The notes under the pieces were generated by a model, which did no database searches, had not been told where the DNA came from, and saw only the letters and a list, made by a program, of their open reading frames with translations. 64,000 nt of DNA from Candidatus Electrothrix rattekaaiensis (GTDB taxonomy: Bacteria; Desulfobacterota; Desulfobulbia; Desulfobulbales; Desulfobulbaceae), in contig JAVQMD010000001.1 in assembly GCA_032595675.1 (NCBI GenBank), forward strand, positions 186,001 through 250,000, in the 5' to 3' direction. Positions 1 to 8,881 of this stretch are shown piece after piece. The position numbers and the translations under genes were made by a program. Position 1 is the first letter of the stretch. Every line of letters begins with the position of its first letter.

Positions 1-135
1 TGTGGAAACAGAGCAAAGCTGTCAGCTCTTCCTTGCCCCCTAATGATAGTCCGTGTTAACTATAAGCAGGGACGTAAGAAGGTAGATACCCCGGTAAGCA
101 ACCGGTTCAATCATAATGACAACGAGGACTGGAAT

Positions 136-450
136 ATGAAAAAGAAACTAAACTGCTGGGAAGTAAAAAAATGCGGGCGCGAGCCGGGCGGCGACAAGGT
201 CTCTGAGCTGGGCGTATGCCCTGTTGCCCAAGAGGGAAGAGCCGAAGGTATTCATGGTGGAGAAAAAGGTGGGCGGTGTTGCTGGGCCATAGCAGGAACG
301 CTTTGTAGGGGAGAGCAGCAGGGAAACTATGCCGAGAAATTCGGTGATTGCCGTACCTGTGATTTCTATGAGATGGTGAAGAGAGAGGAAATGCCGCAGT
401 TTAAGCTGGGCATTACCATCCTGAGGGAAATAAAGGAGAAAGGCTCCTGA
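136..450 (+). CDS. two-CW domain small cysteine-rich protein
   Basis: Product of about 104 residues, unknown function. The reading frame is open from position 43, but I place the start at the ATG at 136, which has a GAGG ribosome site about 8 nt upstream; the protein then begins MKKKLNCWEVKKCGREPGG. It has two Cys-Trp motifs (CWEVKKCG near the N-terminus, CCWAIAGTLC in the middle) followed by CRTCDFYE. This is the pattern of the 'two-CW domain' proteins common in anaerobic Desulfobacterota, which are probably small metal- or Fe-S-binding cytoplasmic proteins; that role is inference. A hairpin follows the stop codon. It is not clearly in an operon with the downstream helicase. Confidence 0.7.
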   Translation: MKKKLNCWEVKKCGREPGGDKVSELGVCPVAQEGRAEGIHGGEKGGRCCWAIAGTLCRGEQQGNYAEKFGDCRTCDFYEMVKREEMPQFKLGITILREIKEKGS

Positions 451-451
451 G

Positions 452-471
452 CGACAAGGTCCTGCTTGTCG
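452..471 (+). terminator. hairpin after the two-CW gene
   Basis: CGACAAG and CTTGTCG form a perfect 7-bp stem with a 6-nt loop right after the stop codon of the two-CW gene. There is no proper T-run, so it may only be a weak terminator or a 3'-end stabiliser. Confidence 0.35.
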
Positions 472-472
472 T

Positions 473-508
473 ATTTGATCCATTTGATCCATTTGATCCA
501 TTTGATCG
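473..508 (+). repeat. 9-bp tandem repeat, four copies
   Basis: Four head-to-tail copies of ATTTGATCC; the last ends in G instead of C. The array sits between the two-CW gene and the helicase gene. A 9-bp unit can change copy number by slippage; no function is visible. Confidence 0.85.
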
Positions 509-565
509 GATGCAGCACGCGAAAGCGGGATCTGATTCTATTCCGGCGCGATGACTGGACAGTCG

Positions 566-596
566 GGCCGGGGTTTCCTCCGGTCTGATGTTTTTT
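566..596 (+). terminator. probable intrinsic terminator before the helicase gene
   Basis: GGCCGG (566-571) pairs with CCGGTC (580-585, one G-T pair) around an 8-nt loop, and a run of six T follows at 591-596. It would stop transcription from the two-CW gene before the helicase gene. Confidence 0.45.
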
Positions 597-652
597 GAGG
601 AGGCTCTCCTTCTCCGAGTGGAACTCCCGGCCTTCTTGATTTTTGATAATGA

Positions 653-3600
653 GTGATTTTGAGTGATTTGACACATAAGAGCGCAGAGAAGTTGGTTCGG
701 CTTGTTCGGTACCTGCGTGCATTATCGATAAGTAACACAAAGACTGTCCGTACACTGGAACAGTATAAAAAGGTGTTTTGGTTGCCCCTTGAATCCGGCG
801 TTGTCAGTGGCGAACAGGATCAGTCTGACGATTCTCTCTGGATTGAGGTCAAAAGGACGGAAAAACCGCTGTTGCCCCCGCCCCCGGAACAATGCAGTCA
901 ATGGATTGAGGAGGAGAGTCTGGCTAATCTTGATGCGATCCCGGAACTGCGTTTTCCAGTTGAGTTCGCGCACACAACTCTGACTGCGCTCAAAGCGCAG
1001 GGGGAGGAGACACTTTATCCAGATACCTTTGCCCGCAGAGAACAGCAATGGCAAGACTATATTGAGCAGCAGTGGAAGCCTTGGCGGGAACGCTATCGAC
1101 GTGTTCTCTCTCATGAGAGGATCTCTACCGATCTGTTTCGTTTGTACCAGGAACAGCAAAAGCTCGGTGAGCAATATGAACTGCTGCTCTGTTTCGGCCT
1201 GGTAACCTGGGAGACCCCGAACCAGGAGATTGTCCGACGGCATCTCCTGGTTACGGAAGCGGCCATCTCCTTTGATCCGACCCAGAAAAGGCTGGCTGTT
1301 TATCAGACCTCACCGAGTCCGAGAGTTGAGCTGGATATGCTTTCCCTGGAGGAACAGCCGCAGGATGCTCATAAGATTACCTTGGACAGTCACCGGGCAT
1401 TAGAGGGGAATCTTCGCAGGAAGAAGGCGGTTGATGCTGTTCTTCATACCCTTGCCCACGCCCTGTTTGATCCTCCGAGACGCTACCTTCCCGACACGGT
1501 TCAGCCCGAGCGTGATGCTCTGACTTCTCCGACATCGCAAGCGGTTATTACCTATGCCCCAGCCCTGATCATGAGAAAGCGTTCCATGCGTCCTCTGGAA
1601 TATTTTCTTGATAAGATTCTGGATCAGCGCATACCCGCTACAACAGGATCGGAAAGCAGACTGCAGGAGATACCGGAAGAGTTCCTCAACCTCTGCGAAA
1701 TCTTACCAGAGAGTATACCGGAGGACTCAACGAGTGAGCTGAAAGAACTGACACAGGATCAGATGCAGGAGCAGGCGGAGGACAGGATATTTTTCCCCCT
1801 CCCCTCCAACCAGGAGCAACGTAGGATAGTCGGAAAACTTCAAGAGAACAAAGGGGTGCTCGTGCAGGGGCCTCCGGGTACCGGCAAGTCGCACACTATC
1901 GCCAATCTCATCTGCCATTTGTTAGCCCAGGGAAAACGGGTTTTGGTGACAGCGCAAACCACTAGAGCCTTACATGTGCTCCATGATTTACTTCCTGAGA
2001 ATATTCGTCCTCTTTGTTTCAACGCAGCAGAGCAGGGCAGGAAAGAGCAGGAGGATCTGGAACAAAAGATCAAGGACATCCTGGTAGCGGAGAAAAATCG
2101 GCAAACAGCAGAGGGTGATCATATTCAGGAACTGGAAAAGCGTATTCAGGCAAAGCAGGAGGCTAGGAAAGCCACAGGAAAAAAGATTCTGGATCTGCGT
2201 GAGCAAGAAACTAGGCAGCATACGGTCTGCCAAGGACGCTATTCTGGAACTGCGGCTCAGATTGCCGAACAGTTGCGCAAAGAGGAGGCTGGCTTTGCTT
2301 GGTTTACAGATACAATCTCTCTTGATACGCCTCTGCCTTGGTCTGCACAACAAGTGCTGTTCCTGCGCAGATATCTGCGGGCAACCGACGCAGGAGAAGA
2401 GAAAAAACTGGTTGGCAAGGAATTGCCTCGGCTTGAGAAGCAATTCCCGGTTCATAAGGTGCAAGAGGCCTTTGAAAAAGAAGAACAGGCCCGGCAGGCT
2501 GCGATCCTCGGCAAACAACGCCTCCAGAGCGGGCAAGGCAGGGTGCTCTTTCAGGCAGGTAAAGCAGATCGGAAGGCTGTTGAAGCGGTTCAAGATCAGC
2601 TTGCTGATTTTACGGAGACTGTGCGGGAATTGCAGCGACGCCCTATGCCCTGGATTAAACTGGCTGTGTATGATGTACTCTGCGGGCGCAGCGGAGTCTG
2701 GCAGGATTTATTGCAACGTTCACAGGAGGGGCTGCAAGGAGTTCCGAAACTTATTGATCGGGTTGATACCCTAGAGGTAGATATCTCTTGGGAGATTGAT
2801 CGGAAGAAACTTTTGCAGGATGCGTTGGCTCTGAAAAAGCATTTCAAGGAAGGCGGTCGGGCTGGCAAATGGATTTTCAAACCAGAAATCGTCCGAAAGC
2901 ATGGCAGCTTGCTCAGTAAAATTAAGGTGGATGGTCAGCCGTGTAACACGACGAATGCTCTGTGGAAGCTTGTCGATTATCTCCTAGTTGACCGAAAGTT
3001 ATATTATGTCTGGCATCTCTGGGAGGGAAGAGCAGAGAAAAGCTCTGGCCATTTTTCCTTGCAATTTGCCGAGATCAAGGAGCTCCTGAAAACCCTGCAA
3101 CAGGTATTTTCTCTTTATGAGAAGCGAAAACTCCTGGAAGAAAGAGTTGGTTCGATCAATGGACTGGACGTACCGGATTGGTCCGATGTCGCTGCTGTTC
3201 AGGGCCTGCTAGAGGACTGTCAGGCTGTTCTTGCCCGCCTTGATTTTCTCTGGCTCGGCTCTTCAATAACCCATGCTCAAAAGACCCTTGCTGCCTTTGC
3301 CCAACGCGGCAATGCCCATCCTATCACAAAACTGGTCATCAAAAGTCTACAAAAGAGAGAGATTGAGACCTACCAACAACTTTTTGCAGAGATTGAAGGA
3401 CTCAAAATCAAGAGCGATGAGCTTGCTGAGAAGAATCGTTTGCTGGACGAATTGGTTGATACCGCGCCTCATCTGGCTGCACAGATGAGAAACTGTCAGG
3501 ACAGGGTGGACAAGGCCGAATGGGCCGATCGCCTAGGGCAACTTGAGCAGGCTTGGGCCTGGGCACAGGCGAAACATTGGCTTTCTGCATTTCTTGCGAA

Positions 3601-5152
3601 CGACCTGGAAAGCCTTCACCGGCATAGTCAGCGGCTTGCGCTGGAGATTCGGGAGGAACTTTCCGCTTTGACAGCGGCCAAGGCTTGGCAGCATTTCTTT
3701 CGCGGCATAACTGCCCAGCAACATCAGCATATGGTCGCCTGGCAGCAGGCTATGAAGAAATTCGGCAAAGGGACAGGAAAACATGCGCAGACCCATAAAG
3801 AGAATGCCCGTCGTCATCTCAAGGCCTGCCGAGCTGCTATTCCGGTCTGGATTATGCCACTCCATCGAGTGTATGAAACCGTGCCTGCCGAGCCAGGTTT
3901 TTTTGATCTTGTCATCGTTGATGAGGCCTCACAATGCGGGCCGGAAGCCTTGCCCCTGCTCTATCTTGGTAAACAAATCCTTGCTGCGGGTGATGATAAG
4001 CAGATCAGCCCGGAGGCTGTGGGGATAAACCGTGAGCATGTGCAACAGCTCATGCAGAACTATCTTTTTGATTTTGATCATGCTGATTCCTTTGATGTGC
4101 AATCCAGTCTTTTTGATCATGGTCTCCTGCGCTTTGGCAATCGAGTTGTTTTGCAAGAACATTTTCGTTGTATGCCGGAGATTATTCACTTTAGTAATAC
4201 GCATTTTTATCAGGATGATCCTCTGGTGCCTCTTCGTCAGTATCTGCCGAATCGGCTTGAACCCCTCAAGGCTGTTCTGGTCAAAAACGGATCTCGGCAA
4301 GGGCAGGGACAACGGATTATCAATCAGCAGGAGGCTGATGCCCTAGTTGCGACCATAGCGCAATGCTGTCAGGAAGAGCGTTATCAGGGCAAAACAATGG
4401 GGGTTATCGTTCTTCAGGGAACGGCGCAGGCCTATCTTATTGAGGAATTATTGATCAGAACCCTTGGTGTTGATGAGATGGGGCGGCGAAAGCTTGTTTG
4501 CGGCAATTCCGCCAGCTTTCAGGGTGGAGAGCGAGATATTTTTTTTCTGAGTATGGTGACCGCTCCTGAGCAAAAAATCAGAGCTCTGACCAAGGTGGCA
4601 GAACAACAGAAATTTAACGTGGCTGCCAGCCGGGCACGGGAACAGATGTGGCTTTTTCATTCTGTTCAGGAAAAGCATCTGCGTCCTGAATGCTTACGAT
4701 ATAAACTTCTGAAGCATTTTCATCGTTCGGTTGTTCAGCGTACCGGTGTAGGTACAGGGGTGGAAGAACAGGAGGCATTACGTGCAGCATCGCAACGGGC
4801 TAACAGGACTGTGGAGAGTCCGCCAAAACCGTTTCAGAGTTGGTTGGAAGTGGATATGGTCCTGCATCTCGGGGAGCTGGGATACAGGATGGTCCCGCAA
4901 TATGCCTTTGCTGGTAGGAACATAGATGTAGTTATCCAAGGGCAGCGGATCCAGCTTGCTGTTGAGTGCGATAGTGATCAATGGCAGGGGCCGGAACAGT
5001 ATACTGCGGATTTGGAGCAGCAGGAAAAATTGGAAAGATGCGGCTGGCAGGTTTTCAGGATTCGCGGGAGCCGCTACTACGCAGATCCAGACAAAGCCTT
5101 GGAGCCGCTTATGCAGCTCCTTGAGCAGCTGGATATTTTGCCGGAGATCTGA
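653..5152 (+). CDS. large SF1 (Upf1-like) helicase with C-terminal nuclease domain
   Basis: ATP-dependent superfamily 1 helicase of 1,499 residues. Motifs in order: Walker A GPPGTGKS near residue 406, a long helical insertion, Walker B DEASQ near 1091, motif IV EHFRCMPEIIHFSN near 1170, motif V FQGGERD near 1290 and motif VI NVAASRAR near 1322. The last 100 residues (FAGRNIDVVI, AVECDSDQW, WQVFRIRGSRYY) resemble the Vsr/MTES_1575-like restriction endonuclease fold attached to many such helicases. Start is a GTG at 653; a TTG at 659 (MSDLTHKSAEKL) is equally possible and neither has a strong ribosome site. It stands alone between a terminator and convergent genes. A role in defence against foreign DNA or RNA is inference. 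Confidence 0.85.
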   Translation: MILSDLTHKSAEKLVRLVRYLRALSISNTKTVRTLEQYKKVFWLPLESGVVSGEQDQSDDSLWIEVKRTEKPLLPPPPEQCSQWIEEESLANLDAIPELRFPVEFAHTTLTALKAQGEETLYPDTFARREQQWQDYIEQQWKPWRERYRRVLSHERISTDLFRLYQEQQKLGEQYELLLCFGLVTWETPNQEIVRRHLLVTEAAISFDPTQKRLAVYQTSPSPRVELDMLSLEEQPQDAHKITLDSHRALEGNLRRKKAVDAVLHTLAHALFDPPRRYLPDTVQPERDALTSPTSQAVITYAPALIMRKRSMRPLEYFLDKILDQRIPATTGSESRLQEIPEEFLNLCEILPESIPEDSTSELKELTQDQMQEQAEDRIFFPLPSNQEQRRIVGKLQENKGVLVQGPPGTGKSHTIANLICHLLAQGKRVLVTAQTTRALHVLHDLLPENIRPLCFNAAEQGRKEQEDLEQKIKDILVAEKNRQTAEGDHIQELEKRIQAKQEARKATGKKILDLREQETRQHTVCQGRYSGTAAQIAEQLRKEEAGFAWFTDTISLDTPLPWSAQQVLFLRRYLRATDAGEEKKLVGKELPRLEKQFPVHKVQEAFEKEEQARQAAILGKQRLQSGQGRVLFQAGKADRKAVEAVQDQLADFTETVRELQRRPMPWIKLAVYDVLCGRSGVWQDLLQRSQEGLQGVPKLIDRVDTLEVDISWEIDRKKLLQDALALKKHFKEGGRAGKWIFKPEIVRKHGSLLSKIKVDGQPCNTTNALWKLVDYLLVDRKLYYVWHLWEGRAEKSSGHFSLQFAEIKELLKTLQQVFSLYEKRKLLEERVGSINGLDVPDWSDVAAVQGLLEDCQAVLARLDFLWLGSSITHAQKTLAAFAQRGNAHPITKLVIKSLQKREIETYQQLFAEIEGLKIKSDELAEKNRLLDELVDTAPHLAAQMRNCQDRVDKAEWADRLGQLEQAWAWAQAKHWLSAFLANDLESLHRHSQRLALEIREELSALTAAKAWQHFFRGITAQQHQHMVAWQQAMKKFGKGTGKHAQTHKENARRHLKACRAAIPVWIMPLHRVYETVPAEPGFFDLVIVDEASQCGPEALPLLYLGKQILAAGDDKQISPEAVGINREHVQQLMQNYLFDFDHADSFDVQSSLFDHGLLRFGNRVVLQEHFRCMPEIIHFSNTHFYQDDPLVPLRQYLPNRLEPLKAVLVKNGSRQGQGQRIINQQEADALVATIAQCCQEERYQGKTMGVIVLQGTAQAYLIEELLIRTLGVDEMGRRKLVCGNSASFQGGERDIFFLSMVTAPEQKIRALTKVAEQQKFNVAASRAREQMWLFHSVQEKHLRPECLRYKLLKHFHRSVVQRTGVGTGVEEQEALRAASQRANRTVESPPKPFQSWLEVDMVLHLGELGYRMVPQYAFAGRNIDVVIQGQRIQLAVECDSDQWQGPEQYTADLEQQEKLERCGWQVFRIRGSRYYADPDKALEPLMQLLEQLDILPEI

Positions 5153-5294
5153 GTTGACGGTGCTCACCCGCTCATACTTTGATTATGAATCGCTCCTCGA
5201 AAACTTTGATGAAGATGTGAAAAAGTGACCTTTTCCTCTTTCAAAGTACGAGCAGATGAGCACCTGTTTTTTTCTACCCTTTTGTTTGGAATGG

Positions 5295-6293
5295 TTACCC
5301 CACAGCCTGCTCCATAGCAACCGCAACCGCAACAGAGGCACCAACCATAGGATTATTCCCCATGCCGATAAAACCCATCATCTCCACATGGGCCGGAACC
5401 GAGGAAGAGCCAGCAAACTGGGCATCGCAATGCATCCTGCCCATGGTATCGGTCATGCCGTAGGAGGCCGGTCCTGCGCCCATATTATCTGGATGCAGAG
5501 TCCGACCGGTACCACCACCAGAGGCCACAGAGAAATACTTCTTGCCCTGCTCCAAGCATTCCTTTTTATAGGTACCTGCGACCGGATGTTGGAACCGGGT
5601 CGGGTTAGTGGAGTTCCCGGTAATGGAGACATCAACACCTTCATGATGGTTAATAGCCACGCCCTCACGCACGTCATCAGCACCATAGCAGCGAACCTTG
5701 GAACGTTCACCATCAGAGAAGGGTTTTTCCGAAACAATGTTTAAGTCTCCGCTGGCATAATCAAACTGGGTCCTCACGTAGGTAAAGCCGTTGATCCGGG
5801 AGATGATATAGGCGGCATCTTTTCCCAGGCCGTTCAGGATGACCCGGAGCGGCTCGGTGCGTACCCGATTAGCGGATCGTGCAAGTCCAATAGCTCCCTC
5901 TGCTGCGGCAAAGGACTCATGTCCGGCCAGAAAGGCAAAGCAACGGGTATTCTCGTCAAGCAGCATAGCTGCCAGGTTACCGTGACCAATACCCACCTTG
6001 CGGTTTTCCGCAACCGAGCCAGGAATACAAAAGGCTTGGAGGCCGATACCCAAGGTAGAAGCGATCTCCACTGCCTTGGTCTGGCCTTTTTTCAGGGCAA
6101 CAGCAGCCCCGGCAATATAGGCCCAGCATGCGTTTTCAAAACAGATGGGCTGCACCTCTTTGACAATGCTGTACACATCCAGGCCAGCATCTGTGCTCAT
6201 CTTGCGGGCTTCTTCCAGATCTTTAATGCCGTGCTCAGTCAGAGCCGCATTGATTTTGTCGATTCTTCGTTCGTATCCTTCAAATAAGGCCAT
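5295..6293 (-). CDS. GGGtGRT protein
   Basis: 332-residue protein of the GGGtGRT family, named after the motif seen here as SVASGGGTGRT near residue 270. The biochemical function is not known to me. It has no signal peptide or membrane segment and is rich in Gly/Ala, so it is probably cytoplasmic. The start has a good AGGAG site 8 nt upstream. It lies 5 bp downstream of a NifU-like scaffold gene on the same strand, so the two are almost certainly co-transcribed; this pairing suggests a role linked to Fe-S cluster or metal-cofactor assembly (inference). Confidence 0.88.
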   Translation of the reverse strand: MALFEGYERRIDKINAALTEHGIKDLEEARKMSTDAGLDVYSIVKEVQPICFENACWAYIAGAAVALKKGQTKAVEIASTLGIGLQAFCIPGSVAENRKVGIGHGNLAAMLLDENTRCFAFLAGHESFAAAEGAIGLARSANRVRTEPLRVILNGLGKDAAYIISRINGFTYVRTQFDYASGDLNIVSEKPFSDGERSKVRCYGADDVREGVAINHHEGVDVSITGNSTNPTRFQHPVAGTYKKECLEQGKKYFSVASGGGTGRTLHPDNMGAGPASYGMTDTMGRMHCDAQFAGSSSVPAHVEMMGFIGMGNNPMVGASVAVAVAMEQAVG

Positions 6294-6298
6294 GATGT

Positions 6299-6991
6299 CT
6301 ACTCCTGCCGGGGATCAATAGTTTTCACGGCATCAGCAAACCTGCCGTAGGTGCCAGTAGCCTCTGCCATTGCCGTTGCCGGATCAACGCCTTTTTTGAT
6401 GGCATCCATCATCGGTCCCATTTTAACAAACTTATAGCCGATGATCTCATCGTCCTTATCCAGGCCCAGCTCCATGACATAGCCTTCGGCCACTTCCAGG
6501 TAACGGGGACCTTTGAGCTTGGTGCCGTAGGTGGTTCCGGTCACGGTGCGTAGGCCCTTGCCCAGATCTTCCAGGCCAGCCCCGATGGGCAGGCCACCCT
6601 CGGAAAAAGCGGATTGGCTGCGACCGTAGGCAATCTGCTTGAAGAATTCCCGCATGGCCACGTTGATGGCATCACAGACCAAATCGGTGTTCAGGGCTTC
6701 CAGGATGGTCTTGCCCGGCAGGATCTCCGAGGCCATAGCCGCAGAATGAGTCATGCCGGTGCAGCCGACGGTCTCGATCAGGGCCTCTTCAATGATGCCG
6801 TCCTTGATGTTCAGGGTCAGTTTGCAGGCCCCTTGGTGGGGCGCACACCAGCCCACAGCATGGCTCAGGCCGCTGATATCTCCAATCTGACGCACCTGAT
6901 TCCACTGTCCCTCCTGGGGAATGGGCGCAGGCCCGTGGTTTGTCCCCTGGACAACACAGTGCATCTCCTTTACTTCAGAAGAGTAGTTCAT
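6299..6991 (-). CDS. NifU-like iron-sulfur cluster scaffold protein
   Basis: 230-residue protein resembling the N-terminal NifU/IscU-type Fe-S assembly scaffold, in the variant that partners GGGtGRT proteins. Visible candidate ligands are Cys in HAVGWCAPHQGAC and ETVGCTGMTHS, and a later Cys in NTDLVCDAINVA. The frame is open to 7066, but the ATG at 6991 (MNYSSEVKEMHC) has a GGAG site 9 nt upstream and avoids an implausible hydrophobic leader. It is the first gene of a two-gene operon with the GGGtGRT gene. It would hold a nascent cluster in the cytoplasm for transfer to apo-proteins; which targets is unknown. Confidence 0.85.
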   Translation of the reverse strand: MNYSSEVKEMHCVVQGTNHGPAPIPQEGQWNQVRQIGDISGLSHAVGWCAPHQGACKLTLNIKDGIIEEALIETVGCTGMTHSAAMASEILPGKTILEALNTDLVCDAINVAMREFFKQIAYGRSQSAFSEGGLPIGAGLEDLGKGLRTVTGTTYGTKLKGPRYLEVAEGYVMELGLDKDDEIIGYKFVKMGPMMDAIKKGVDPATAMAEATGTYGRFADAVKTIDPRQE

Positions 6992-7234
6992 AATGAAGTC
7001 TCCACAATGAATGAATAATAATAAGGTCTGCATGATACAAACAACCAGACAAAAATACCATGACAAAATTGCAGCGATTAACCTGGAAGGCCCCTCTCTA
7101 CCTTCCTTTTCCGCAGGAGATGAAAGAGCTGTTGCATTTATTTTTCCCTATGGTACTTGTTGTCCCAACCCTTTTCTGGGCACGAAGATACGTCTCAAGC
7201 AAAAGATAAGGAACTTCTCTGAAAGGTAAAACTG

Positions 7235-7981
7235 ATGCTCCTCCCTCCCATTCGTCAGCACGGTACCCTGTTGCGACGTTACAAACGCTTTCTTGCTGAT
7301 GTTGCCCTTGCCGACGGCACCGAACTGACCGTGCATTGCCCCAACTCTGGTGCCATGCGCGGTTGTTCTGCCCCAGGGAGTCCGGTGGTGATTTCCAAGT
7401 CAGATAATCCTCAGCGGAAATACGCCTGGACTCTGGAGATGGTGCAGGAAAACGGGGTCTGGATCGGGGTGAATACTGGCATGACCAATAAGCTGGTTCA
7501 TGAGGCCTTGGTCAACAGGGTGATTGCTGAATTTGGCCCCATTACATCAATACAGCCCGAGGTCAAGGTGTCGGATAAAAGCCGCCTTGATTTTCTTCTC
7601 CAGACAGAGGAAGGTCCGGTCTATGTTGAGGTGAAGAATTGCTCTTTGGTGGAGGAGGGCAAGGCCATGTTCCCGGATGCGGTCACGGCTAGGGGCACGA
7701 AACATCTTCATGAGCTTGTCCGGCTGTTGGATAGGGATAAAGGTATCCGCGCCGCCGTGCTCTTTTGTGTGCAACGGGCCGATGGGCAGTGTTTTGCCCC
7801 GGCCCGGCATATTGATCCGGTGTATGCGGAAACCTTGGTCGAGGTACAAAAGCAGGGGGTGCAGGTACTTGCCTATCGGGCAGAGGTCAACCCGGAAGAG
7901 GTACGCATTGTATCAGCAATGGAAATATGCCCAGAAGAACAGCTGGGAGAGAAGAAAGGAACAAGGGTGAACAAGGGATGA
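7235..7981 (+). CDS. sfsA: DNA/RNA nuclease SfsA
   Basis: 248-residue SfsA family protein. The family has an N-terminal OB-like part and a C-terminal nuclease-like fold; here the characteristic [11 protein letters not shown] and the DFLLQ...[14 protein letters not shown] block, with acidic and Lys residues fitting a PD-(D/E)XK-like centre, are both present. SfsA was first described in Escherichia coli as a regulator of sugar fermentation; its exact role here is unknown. The stop codon overlaps the queC start (ATGA), so the two genes are translationally coupled. Confidence 0.92.
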   Translation: MLLPPIRQHGTLLRRYKRFLADVALADGTELTVHCPNSGAMRGCSAPGSPVVISKSDNPQRKYAWTLEMVQENGVWIGVNTGMTNKLVHEALVNRVIAEFGPITSIQPEVKVSDKSRLDFLLQTEEGPVYVEVKNCSLVEEGKAMFPDAVTARGTKHLHELVRLLDRDKGIRAAVLFCVQRADGQCFAPARHIDPVYAETLVEVQKQGVQVLAYRAEVNPEEVRIVSAMEICPEEQLGEKKGTRVNKG

Positions 7982-8670
7982 ACACGAAAAGAAAAAAAGC
8001 AGTTATTCTCCTCAGCGGTGGCCTGGACTCGACAACGGTCCTGGCTATTGCCCGATCCAGAGGGTTTCAATGCTATTGCCTGAGCTTTCGCTATGGCCAA
8101 AAACAGGATATAGAACTCCAGCGGGCTGCAGCCATTGCCCAACACATGGAAGCGGCAGAGCATCTGGTTCTGCGCCTGGACTTAGGAATGATTGGTGGCT
8201 CGGCCCTGACCTCAAACATAGAGGTGCCCAAGGATCGGGAGGTGGAGGAGATGGAGCTGGATATCCCAGTGACCTATGTCCCGGCCCGCAATATCATCTT
8301 CCTTTCCCATGCCCTGGCCTGGGCCGAAGTCATCGGAGCAACAGATATCTTTCTCGGCATCAATGCGGTGGATTACAGCGGTTATCCTGATTGCCGGCCA
8401 GAGTTCCTCAAGTCCTTTGAGCAGACTGCCAACTTAGGTACCAAGGAAGGCAGCACCGGCTCTCCCTTTACGCTGCATGCGCCCCTGATTGAGCTGAGTA
8501 AAAAGGAGATTATCGAGGTGGGTAATCAGCTGGGGGTGGATTACTCGAAGACCCATAGCTGTTATGATCCGGTTGATGGGCTGGCCTGTGGGCATTGCGA
8601 TGCCTGTATCCTGCGGTTGCGTGGGTTTGCCGAGGCGGGGTTGGAAGATCCTGCGCCCTATGTTGCGTAA
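7978..8670 (+). CDS. queC: 7-cyano-7-deazaguanine synthase QueC
   Basis: 230-residue QueC. It converts 7-carboxy-7-deazaguanine to preQ0 using ATP and ammonia, in queuosine tRNA modification. The PP-loop SGGLDSTT lies near residue 11, and the C-terminal zinc site [16 protein letters not shown] gives four cysteines. The ATG at 7978 overlaps the sfsA stop codon; the open frame extends 17 codons further upstream into sfsA, which I reject as leader. No other queuosine genes are in the window. Confidence 0.95.
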   Translation: MNTKRKKAVILLSGGLDSTTVLAIARSRGFQCYCLSFRYGQKQDIELQRAAAIAQHMEAAEHLVLRLDLGMIGGSALTSNIEVPKDREVEEMELDIPVTYVPARNIIFLSHALAWAEVIGATDIFLGINAVDYSGYPDCRPEFLKSFEQTANLGTKEGSTGSPFTLHAPLIELSKKEIIEVGNQLGVDYSKTHSCYDPVDGLACGHCDACILRLRGFAEAGLEDPAPYVA

Positions 8671-8744
8671 GGGGGGCAGCTAGGGTGCCGGATCTTCCAG
8701 CCCCTGAAGGCCCAGGATTAAAACCTTGGGCTATGTTCGCTGCG

Positions 8745-8783
8745 TCCCTCCGGGACGGCTTTTTCCTTCCTGTCCCAGAGGGA
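8745..8783. repeat. imperfect hairpin built from TCCCTCCGGGAC
   Basis: TCCCTCCGGGAC (8745-8756) pairs with GTCCCAGAGGGA (8772-8783) with one mismatch. The right arm plus flank, read on the other strand, closely matches sequence at 13080-13097 after zwf, so this is a small dispersed palindromic element. Confidence 0.6.
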
Positions 8784-8795
8784 CTGCCGGAAAGA

Positions 8796-8817
8796 GCCCG
8801 GTCTTTCAAGACCGGGC
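8796..8817. terminator. perfect 10-bp hairpin between convergent queC and dapL
   Basis: GCCCGGTCTT and AAGACCGGGC form a perfect stem with a 2-nt loop. Placed between two genes that end toward each other, it probably ends or protects both transcripts, although neither strand shows a strong T-run after it. Confidence 0.5.
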
Positions 8818-8881
8818 ATTGTCTTGCTGAAGAAGCAATATCTCCTGGTTCCTGCAAGAGCAAAGAAAAAGGGGTGGAGGA

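Noticed and set aside
1-135. End of an upstream gene, tRNA or riboswitch at the window start
   Set aside because: Short open frames end at 43 and 59 but too little sequence is present to judge, and no tRNA or riboswitch fold could be recognised.
5256-5744. 162-codon plus-strand frame at the end of the GGGtGRT gene
   Set aside because: Lies opposite a well-supported gene and its translation is unlike any protein family; a shadow frame.
7011-7229. 72-codon frame between the NifU-like gene and sfsA
   Set aside because: No ribosome site, no recognisable family, and it overlaps the divergent promoter space.
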